Part shown: piece after piece, positions 56,972-64,000 of the stretch
Numbering within the stretch: position 1 is the first letter of the stretch
How the letters are laid out: every line of letters begins with the position of its first letter
Assembly (NCBI GenBank): GCA_024696005.1
Contig: JAILHF010000055.1
Location: 49,459 to 113,458, forward strand
Direction: 5' to 3'
Source: Lachnospiraceae bacterium
Lineage (GTDB): Bacteria > Bacillota > Clostridia > Lachnospirales > Lachnospiraceae
DNA: 64,000 nucleotides
Notes under the pieces: generated by a model
Databases searched by the model: none
What the model was told of the DNA's origin: nothing
What the model saw: the letters and a program-made list of their open reading frames with translations, nothing else
Translations under genes and position numbers: made by a program

Positions 56972-57634
56972 ATGGAAGAGAAAGCTTATAAGCAGATCGG
57001 CGAGTCGGTGATCAAACAGAGCAGGATCGGGAACGGTTCGGTGATCGATCATGACTGCGTGATCTTAAAAAGCGAGATCGGAGAGAACGTGGACATCGAG
57101 AAGCGGAACCTGATCCGCGATTCCGTTGTGGGCGACATGAGCTATACCGGTTCGGACACCAGCATCATGTGGGCAGAGGTGGGAAAGTACTGCTGCATCT
57201 CGCGCATGGTCGACATCGGAGGGAACGAGCATGACTATCGTGCGGTCTCGATGATGCCGCTCTACCGCATGGAGAACAAGCTCCTCGGGAAGCTCAATCA
57301 GCATCCGGACGAAGAAAAGATCGTTATCGGAAACGATGTGTGGATCGGCGCGGGAGCGCAGATCGTGCGGAAGAAAGGCCTGAAGGTCGGAAACGGTGCC
57401 GTGATCGGCGCGGGAGCCGTGGTGACAAAGAGCGTGCCGCCTTACGCGATCGTGGCCGGAGTCCCCGCGAAGGTGATAGGCTACCGTTTCATGAAAGAGG
57501 TGATCGGGCTGCTTGAGGAGCTTAAGTGGTGGGACTGGGACAAAGAGAAGGTGGCGGAAGAACTTCCCTTTCTCACATCCGATCTTTCGGTGGAAAAGCT
57601 GAGGGAACTGCTGGCAAAGTCTCTTGAAAAATGA
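56972..57634 (+). CDS. left-handed beta-helix (hexapeptide, CatB-like) acyltransferase
   Basis: [53 protein letters not shown]. Confidence 0.9.
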   Translation: MEEKAYKQIGESVIKQSRIGNGSVIDHDCVILKSEIGENVDIEKRNLIRDSVVGDMSYTGSDTSIMWAEVGKYCCISRMVDIGGNEHDYRAVSMMPLYRMENKLLGKLNQHPDEEKIVIGNDVWIGAGAQIVRKKGLKVGNGAVIGAGAVVTKSVPPYAIVAGVPAKVIGYRFMKEVIGLLEELKWWDWDKEKVAEELPFLTSDLSVEKLRELLAKSLEK

Positions 57635-57681
57635 TCCCGTTTATGGTAGGATTTTGCTTAGTGAGAAACTGAATTCAGGAG

Positions 57682-58230
57682 GTGCTTATGACGACAAAAG
57701 AAGTGATCCTGGGAAGAAGAAGTATCCGAAAGTACAGCGACAAGCCGGTGGACGACAGCCTGCTTCAGGAGATCGTGGAAGAGGCATCCTATGCCCCCAG
57801 CTGGAAGCACACGCAGATCACACGCTACATCTGTGTGAAAGATGCGGCCCTCAAGGACAGGATCGCACAGGAAGGGACCACGATCTGGCCCGGAAACGGT
57901 GATATCATCCGTCAGGCACCGGTGCTGACTGCTGTCTGCGTTGTCAAGAACCGTTCGGGTTTCGAGCGGGACGGATCCTTTTCGACGAAGAGGGAAGACC
58001 GCTGGGAGTTCTTTGACGCGGGGATCGCGTCACAGACCTTCTGCCTCGCAGCGTATGAGCATGGCCTGGGAAGCGTTATCCTGGGGCTCTTTGACATTGA
58101 AACAGTTTCGAAGCTGCTTGAAGTCCCGGAGGGACAGGAGCTGATCGCGCTGATCCCGTTGGGATATCCCGCGGAAGAGCCGGTCGCGCCGAAGCGGAAA
58201 GCAGTTTCCGATCTGCTCACGATCCGATAA
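57682..58230 (+). CDS. nitroreductase-family protein
   Basis: [60 protein letters not shown]. Confidence 0.88.
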   Translation: MLMTTKEVILGRRSIRKYSDKPVDDSLLQEIVEEASYAPSWKHTQITRYICVKDAALKDRIAQEGTTIWPGNGDIIRQAPVLTAVCVVKNRSGFERDGSFSTKREDRWEFFDAGIASQTFCLAAYEHGLGSVILGLFDIETVSKLLEVPEGQELIALIPLGYPAEEPVAPKRKAVSDLLTIR

Positions 58231-58233
58231 TCA

Positions 58234-58264
58234 GAAAAGAGAAGCCGGGTGCTTCTCTTTTTTA
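58234..58264 (+). terminator. rho-independent terminator
   Basis: AAAAGAGAAGC-cgggt-GCTTCTCTTTTTT. Confidence 0.8.
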
Positions 58265-58279
58265 CGACAGGAGGATGAC

Positions 58280-59191
58280 ATGCGACATTTGATGAATCCG
58301 ATGGATTTCTCGGTGGAGGAGCTGGACAGGCTTTTTGACCTGGCGGCGGATATCGAGAAGCATCCGGAGGCTTATGCACACAAGTGCGAAGGAAAAAAGC
58401 TGGCAACCTGTTTTTATGAGCCCAGCACCCGGACACGTCTGAGCTTTGAGAGCGCGATGCTCAACCTCGGCGGGTCCGTGATCGGTTTTTCGGATGCGGG
58501 GTCTTCCTCGGCATCCAAAGGAGAGAGCGTTTCCGATACGATAAGGGTGATCTCCTGTTTCGCCGACATCTGCGCGATGCGGCATCCGAAGGAGGGTGCG
58601 CCGATGGTAGCGGCAAGCCGCTCTTCCATCCCGGTGATCAACGCCGGGGACGGCGGGCACCAGCACCCCACGCAGACCCTGACGGATCTGCTCACGATCC
58701 GCTCCCTGAAGGGCAGGCTCGATCACTTCACGATCGGGCTGTGCGGTGACCTGAAGTTCGGACGCACGGTCCATTCGCTGGTCAACGCGCTGTCCCGTTA
58801 CGAAGGGATCCACTTTGTCTTTATCTCCCCCGAGGAACTGCGTATCCCGGGGTATCTGCGCGAGACTCTCTGGAGCAAGGCGCTGTCGTTCGAAGAGGTG
58901 ATTCGGCTGGAAGATGTGATGCCCAAGCTGGATCTGCTCTACATGACGCGTGTGCAGAGAGAGCGCTTCTTTAACGAAGAGGATTATGTACGTCTGAAGG
59001 ATTTCTACGTTCTGACCAAGGCCAAAATGGAAAGGGCACGCGAGGACATGCTGGTCCTGCACCCGCTGCCCCGTGTGAACGAGATCTCGGTAGAGGTGGA
59101 TGACGATCCGCGGGCGGTCTATTTCAAGCAGGTCCGGTACGGCGTGTATGTGCGCATGGCGCTGATCCTCACGCTGCTGGAGCTGGTATAA
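58280..59191 (+). CDS. pyrB: aspartate carbamoyltransferase catalytic subunit
   Basis: [43 protein letters not shown]. Confidence 0.95.
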   Translation: MRHLMNPMDFSVEELDRLFDLAADIEKHPEAYAHKCEGKKLATCFYEPSTRTRLSFESAMLNLGGSVIGFSDAGSSSASKGESVSDTIRVISCFADICAMRHPKEGAPMVAASRSSIPVINAGDGGHQHPTQTLTDLLTIRSLKGRLDHFTIGLCGDLKFGRTVHSLVNALSRYEGIHFVFISPEELRIPGYLRETLWSKALSFEEVIRLEDVMPKLDLLYMTRVQRERFFNEEDYVRLKDFYVLTKAKMERAREDMLVLHPLPRVNEISVEVDDDPRAVYFKQVRYGVYVRMALILTLLELV

Positions 59192-59201
59192 GGAGGGCGG
59201 A

Positions 59202-59633
59202 ATGTTAAACGTAGGCAAGATCGAGGAAGGCTTTGTTCTGGATCATATTCCCGCGGGCAAGAGCATGTCCATCTATTATCACCTGGGGTTGGATAAGCTG
59301 GATTGCACCGTGGCCATCATCAAGAATGCCCGTTCCAATATCATGGGGAAAAAGGACATCATCAAGGTGGAGTGCGATATCAACACCCTGAACCTGGATG
59401 TGCTGGCCGTGATCGATCATACCATCACGGTAAACGTGATCAAGGACGGCGAGATCGTGGAGAAAAAGGCGCTGGAGCTTCCGCTGGAACTCAAAGGGAT
59501 CATGAAGTGCCGCAATCCACGCTGCATAACCTCCATTGAACAGGAGCTTCCGCATATCTTTTATCTGGCGGATCCCGTAAAGGAACTGTATCGTTGTCGC
59601 TATTGCGATGAAAAAAATACGGAGCGTTTTTAA
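59202..59633 (+). CDS. pyrI: aspartate carbamoyltransferase regulatory subunit
   Basis: DHIPAGKSMSIYYHLGLDK; C-terminal four-Cys zinc site CRNPRC...CRYC. Confidence 0.93.
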   Translation: MLNVGKIEEGFVLDHIPAGKSMSIYYHLGLDKLDCTVAIIKNARSNIMGKKDIIKVECDINTLNLDVLAVIDHTITVNVIKDGEIVEKKALELPLELKGIMKCRNPRCITSIEQELPHIFYLADPVKELYRCRYCDEKNTERF

Positions 59634-59638
59634 CAGAC

Positions 59639-61090
59639 ATGAATGAATTCATTTTGTTTTCCAGTACTTATGAAAAATGGGTGGATGCGATCCGGATGCA
59701 GATGATGCCCGGAGCGCGCGGAGAAGAGGTCAAGGCTGCCCGTTATGAATTGTGCCGCAGGCTTCTGCGGGAAGGGGAGCGTGCGGGATTTCGCGGCAAT
59801 CTCTGGCATTGCCTGCTGACCGAATCCCTGCTCCTGGATGAAAATCCCTATACGCTTGCAGCCGAGGGAAGAGGCAACCCGCGCGGTGCGTTGACAGCGG
59901 TTGCCGTTGCCGAGATGAACGAGGTGCTGAATTTCTTCCGCATCGATATCCGGCAGCTTTCCATGGGCCTGGCGGGCGTGCGCGGAATGGAGATCCTGGC
60001 GGACTATGTGCCCTCCGGGCGTCGTTCCTGCTACAACAACAAGGTGCGTGAGGCCATCCAGGATGCGGCTGCTGCGATCGCGCAGTGCCGGGACGGAGCC
60101 GAAGTGCTGCAGGTCCTGGATATCTTTTACCGGAATTACGGCGTGGGTCTTCTGGGGCTGCACAAGGCATTCCGGATTGGGGATGCGGGCGAGCGCCGCA
60201 TCGAGCCCATTCAGAATGTCGTGGAGAGCTATCTGGACGATCTGATCGGTTATGACGAGCAGAAGAGGCAGCTGATCGAGAATACCGAGTCCTTCCTGCG
60301 CGGGCAGAGGGCCAACAACTGCCTGTTGTACGGCGAGGCGGGGACAGGCAAGTCCAGCAGCATCCGCGGGATCCTGCACCGTTATTACGACCAGGGCCTG
60401 CGCATCGTCGAGGTCTATAAGCACCAGTATAAGGAGATCAACGAACTGATCCGCAGCCTGAAGGACCGGAACTATCGTTTTATCATCTACATGGACGATC
60501 TCTCCTTTGAGGAATTCGAAGTGGAATACAAATTCCTGAAGGCACTGATCGAGGGCGGACTGGAGGAACGGCCGGAGAACGTGCTGATCTATGCAACCTC
60601 CAACCGGAGGCATCTTGTTCGTGAGAGCTTTGATGACCGGCCCGACAGTCCTTTGGATAAGCACAAGAACGAAACCGTGCAGGAGAAGCTTTCCCTCTTC
60701 TCCCGTTTCGGCATCACGATCTATTACGGCGCGCCGGCGCAGAAGGAATACTTCCATATCGTGGAAGAGCTGGCAAAGCGCTACGGCCTGCCCTACAGCA
60801 GCGAGGAACTGCGTTCGCTGGCCAACAGTTGGGAACTCAGCCACAACGGTCTTTCCGGCCGCACGGCAGCCCAGCTCATCGATCATCTGCGCGGACAGCT
60901 GGCCGAGGATGCAAGACGGCAGCTGCATCAGGAACAGGGAAAGCCGTTAACGGAAGCACCTGCCGGGCAGCAGGCAGCGGCTGCGCAGGGAGCGCCGGCG
61001 GACAATGCCGCACAGAGCGCACAGAAGGAAGAGGTGCCGGCGGACGGTGCCGCACAGGAGGCGCAGAACGTAAACACGCAGGAGGGCTGA
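59639..61090 (+). CDS. DUF815-type AAA ATPase
   Basis: DLIGYDEQKRQLIENTESFLRGQRANNCLLYGEAGTGKSSSIRGIL. Confidence 0.85.
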   Translation: MNEFILFSSTYEKWVDAIRMQMMPGARGEEVKAARYELCRRLLREGERAGFRGNLWHCLLTESLLLDENPYTLAAEGRGNPRGALTAVAVAEMNEVLNFFRIDIRQLSMGLAGVRGMEILADYVPSGRRSCYNNKVREAIQDAAAAIAQCRDGAEVLQVLDIFYRNYGVGLLGLHKAFRIGDAGERRIEPIQNVVESYLDDLIGYDEQKRQLIENTESFLRGQRANNCLLYGEAGTGKSSSIRGILHRYYDQGLRIVEVYKHQYKEINELIRSLKDRNYRFIIYMDDLSFEEFEVEYKFLKALIEGGLEERPENVLIYATSNRRHLVRESFDDRPDSPLDKHKNETVQEKLSLFSRFGITIYYGAPAQKEYFHIVEELAKRYGLPYSSEELRSLANSWELSHNGLSGRTAAQLIDHLRGQLAEDARRQLHQEQGKPLTEAPAGQQAAAAQGAPADNAAQSAQKEEVPADGAAQEAQNVNTQEG

Positions 61091-61105
61091 GCACAGGAGG
61101 GATAA

Positions 61106-62656
61106 ATGGCGGAACGCAAGAGTGCGCCGCGCATGTTTGCGGCACTTGATGTAGGAAGCTTTGAACTCTGTCTGAAGATCTTTGAGATCTCGCCGAAAGG
61201 GATACGTCAGGTCGAGTATCTCAGGCATCGCCTGGCTTTGGGCACGGACAGCTATGCGACCAGAAAGATCAGCCTTTCCAAGATGGAAGAGCTTTTCCGC
61301 ATCCTGCAGGAATTCAAGGAAGTGATGAAGAGCTACCGGGTGAAAGAATACCGTGCCTACGGGACTTCCGCGCTCCGCGAAACAGAGAATACCGAGATCC
61401 TCCTGGACCAGATCCGAAACCGCGGCGGCATCGATCTGGAGATCCTCAGCAATTCGGAACAGCGGTTTTTGGATTGCAAGGCCATTGCTGCCCACGGGGA
61501 GCGTTTCGAACGCATCATTTCCAAGGGGACTGCGATCGCGGATATCGGAGGCGGAAGCATACAGCTTTCGCTTTTTGACAAGGGACAGCTTGTGATCACG
61601 CAGAGCTTAAAGCTCGGAGTCCTGCGTCTGCATGAACGCCTGGAAGCCATGAAACCCCGCAGCACCCAGGTGGAAGCTCTGCTGGATGAGATGATCGGCG
61701 GGCAGCTGGCGGTTTTCCGGAAGATGTATCTGAAGGAACGCGAGATCAGTAATCTCATCGTCATGGATGATTATTTTTCCGGACGTTTTCCGGATGCCGT
61801 GGACGGCGTGAAGGACGGGCAGCTGGCGGATGTAGCGGATTTTCTGCGTTTCGCGGATGCCCTGCCGGAGGAGTCGGTGGAGGACATGGCTGACCGCCTG
61901 GAGATCTCGGAGGAGAGCGTTCCTCTCTTTAAGATCTCGGCCGGGATCCTGAAGCGCATCGTCCGGGAATTTGAGGTAAAGACCCTCTGGGTGCCGGGCG
62001 CCACGATCTGCGACGGCATGGCCTATGAATATGCCGAGAAGCACGAGATCGGCGCAACGGGACGGGATTTCACCAAGGACATCCTTGCCTGTGCGACCAC
62101 CATGAGCAAGCGTTACCTGGGCAGCAGGAAGCGCTCCGAGGCTCTGGAATTTTTGGCGCTTTCCATCTTTGACGGGATGCACAAGGTGCACGGCATGGGC
62201 CGGAGAGAGCGCCTTCTTCTGCAGCTCGCTGCCATCCTGCACGACTGCGGCAAGTTCATCAACATGACCAATGTGGGGGAATGCTCCTACGCGATCATCA
62301 TGAACACCGAGATGATCGGTCTGTCCCATCTGGAGCGCGAGATCCTCGCCTGTGTGGTCAAGTTCAACCACGAAGAGTTTGAATATTACGAGGACCTTTC
62401 TTCCCACAGCGACATCGGGGAAGCGGCCTACCTTACCATCGCAAAGCTCACGGCGATCCTGCGGATCGCAAATGCCCTGGACAAGAGCCATAAGCAGAAG
62501 GTCCGGGGCCTGAAGGTGATCCTGCGTGAGGACAAGCTCATACTCGAGCCCGAGACCGGGGCGGAGGATCTGCTCTTCGAGCAGGAGCGTTTTGCGAACA
62601 GGGCTTCTTTTTTTGAGGAAGTATACGGATTGCGTCCGCAGATCCGGCGCGGATAA
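61106..62656 (+). CDS. ppx: Ppx/GppA-family phosphatase with HD-like C-terminus
   Basis: AALDVGSFELCLKIFEI; AIADIGGGSIQLSLF; LLQLAAILHDCGKFIN. Confidence 0.85.
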   Translation: MAERKSAPRMFAALDVGSFELCLKIFEISPKGIRQVEYLRHRLALGTDSYATRKISLSKMEELFRILQEFKEVMKSYRVKEYRAYGTSALRETENTEILLDQIRNRGGIDLEILSNSEQRFLDCKAIAAHGERFERIISKGTAIADIGGGSIQLSLFDKGQLVITQSLKLGVLRLHERLEAMKPRSTQVEALLDEMIGGQLAVFRKMYLKEREISNLIVMDDYFSGRFPDAVDGVKDGQLADVADFLRFADALPEESVEDMADRLEISEESVPLFKISAGILKRIVREFEVKTLWVPGATICDGMAYEYAEKHEIGATGRDFTKDILACATTMSKRYLGSRKRSEALEFLALSIFDGMHKVHGMGRRERLLLQLAAILHDCGKFINMTNVGECSYAIIMNTEMIGLSHLEREILACVVKFNHEEFEYYEDLSSHSDIGEAAYLTIAKLTAILRIANALDKSHKQKVRGLKVILREDKLILEPETGAEDLLFEQERFANRASFFEEVYGLRPQIRRG

Positions 62657-62671
62657 CGTTGGGGGAGAAAC

Positions 62672-64000
62672 ATGGATTATCGGGATGCGCAATACTACAT
62701 CAACCGGGAACTGAGCTGGCTGCGTTTCAACGGACGTGTGCTTTCGGAAGCGAAGGACAAAGAAACGCTGCTTTTCGAGCGCCTGAAATTCCTGGGGATC
62801 ACGGCCTCCAATCTGGACGAGTTTTTCATGGTGCGGGTGGCCTCCCTCAAGGACATGGTCCATGCGGGCTACAGCAAAAAGGATATCGCGGGACTGAAGC
62901 CCGAGGAACAGCTCAAGCTCCTTACGCCGGAGCTGCACGGATTCGTGCGCGAGCAGTATGCGGTCTACCGCACGCTTTTAAAAGAATGCGCGGTAAAAGG
63001 TCTGGTCATGACCGAGCATCACGAGGAGCTGACGAAGGAAGAGGGAGAGTATGCCGACCGCTATTTTTCGGAGCATGTCTATCCCGTGCTCACGCCCATG
63101 GCGGTGGATTCCTCCAGGCCCTTCCCGCTGATCAAAAACCGATCCCTTAACATCTGCGCGCTGCTGGCCAAGAAGGGCAAGGATCCGGACAAGGAAAAGC
63201 ACCAGGAATTCGCAACGGTGCAGGTGCCGAGCGTCCTGCCCCGTCTGGTGGAGCTGCCTTCCGCGGAAGGCGTGCGGCGCGTGATACGCCTGGAGGAGCT
63301 GATCGAGCGAAACATCAGCAGGCTTTTCTTAAACTACGATGTGATCTCGTCCTCGCCCTTCAGGATCATGCGAAACGCCGACCTGACCATTGAGGAGGAC
63401 GAGGCGGAAGACCTGCTCAAGGAGATCGAAAAGCAGATCAAGCGCCGGCAGTGGGGCGAAGCCATCCGCCTGGAAGTGGAGAAGGGCGTGGACAAGCGGC
63501 TTCTGAAGATCCTGCGGCACGAGCTCTCCATCGGCGAGGAGTCCATCTACGAGATCGACGGCCCCCTGGATCTGTGCTTTCTGATGAAGGTCTATTCCCT
63601 TGAGGGCTTTGAGGAATACAAGCACAAGAATCCGAAACCCTGCGAGGTGCCGCAGATCCCGCCCGGAAGCGATGTTTTCGAGGCGATCCGGAAGGGGGAC
63701 ATCCTTCTGCATCATCCGTACCAGTCTTTTACGCCGGTGGTGGAGTTTATCCGGCAGGCGGCCGACGACCCGCAGGTACTGGCCATCAAGCAGACCCTGT
63801 ACCGTGTGAGCGGCAATTCCCCCATCGTGCGGGCACTGGCGGATGCGGCGGAGAACGGGAAGCAGGTATCGGTCCTGGTGGAACTGAAGGCCCGCTTTGA
63901 CGAAGAGAACAACATCGGCTGGGCAAAGATGCTGGAGAAAGCCGGCTGTCACGTGATCTACGGCCTGGTGGGTCTGAAGACCCACTGCAAGATCGCGCTG
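62672..64000 (+). CDS. ppk1: polyphosphate kinase (5' part, truncated by window end)
   Basis: MDYRDAQYYINRELSWLRFNGRVLSEAKDKETLLFERLKFLGITASNLDEFFMVRV; open to the window end, hence absent from the ORF track. Confidence 0.92.
   Translation, partial: MDYRDAQYYINRELSWLRFNGRVLSEAKDKETLLFERLKFLGITASNLDEFFMVRVASLKDMVHAGYSKKDIAGLKPEEQLKLLTPELHGFVREQYAVYRTLLKECAVKGLVMTEHHEELTKEEGEYADRYFSEHVYPVLTPMAVDSSRPFPLIKNRSLNICALLAKKGKDPDKEKHQEFATVQVPSVLPRLVELPSAEGVRRVIRLEELIERNISRLFLNYDVISSSPFRIMRNADLTIEEDEAEDLLKEIEKQIKRRQWGEAIRLEVEKGVDKRLLKILRHELSIGEESIYEIDGPLDLCFLMKVYSLEGFEEYKHKNPKPCEVPQIPPGSDVFEAIRKGDILLHHPYQSFTPVVEFIRQAADDPQVLAIKQTLYRVSGNSPIVRALADAAENGKQVSVLVELKARFDEENNIGWAKMLEKAGCHVIYGLVGLKTHCKIAL

Overview
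The window is a 64 kb, moderately GC-rich chromosomal segment that looks like a Clostridia/Lachnospiraceae-type Firmicute (taxonomy inferred from protein families and gene style). Almost all genes are on the + strand. Housekeeping content includes glnS, hom-aspartokinase, class III RNR (nrdD), pyrF/uraA/upp/pyrE, purE-purM-purN-purD, clpC with a GntR regulator, radA, pyrB-pyrI and ppx-ppk (ppk runs off the window end), plus four tRNAs (Gly, Arg, His, Gln). Accessory content includes a 3483-aa secreted repeat protein, a GH3-like protein that appears catalytically dead, an HPr-like protein without the active-site histidine motif, several SH3/3D/zinc-ribbon envelope proteins, paired G3E GTPases, and a dlt-like ACP/MBOAT/SGNH/AMP-ligase/hexapeptide acyltransferase locus. 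The best candidates for something undescribed are: (1) a ~515-nt stand-alone, highly structured noncoding RNA gene at about 20186-20701 with its own promoter and a perfect 12-bp terminator stem; (2) a ~290-bp imperfect palindrome at 27042-27330; (3) the dlt-like acylation locus. No CRISPR array, IS element or prophage was recognised. All family calls come from reading motifs; no database search was run.
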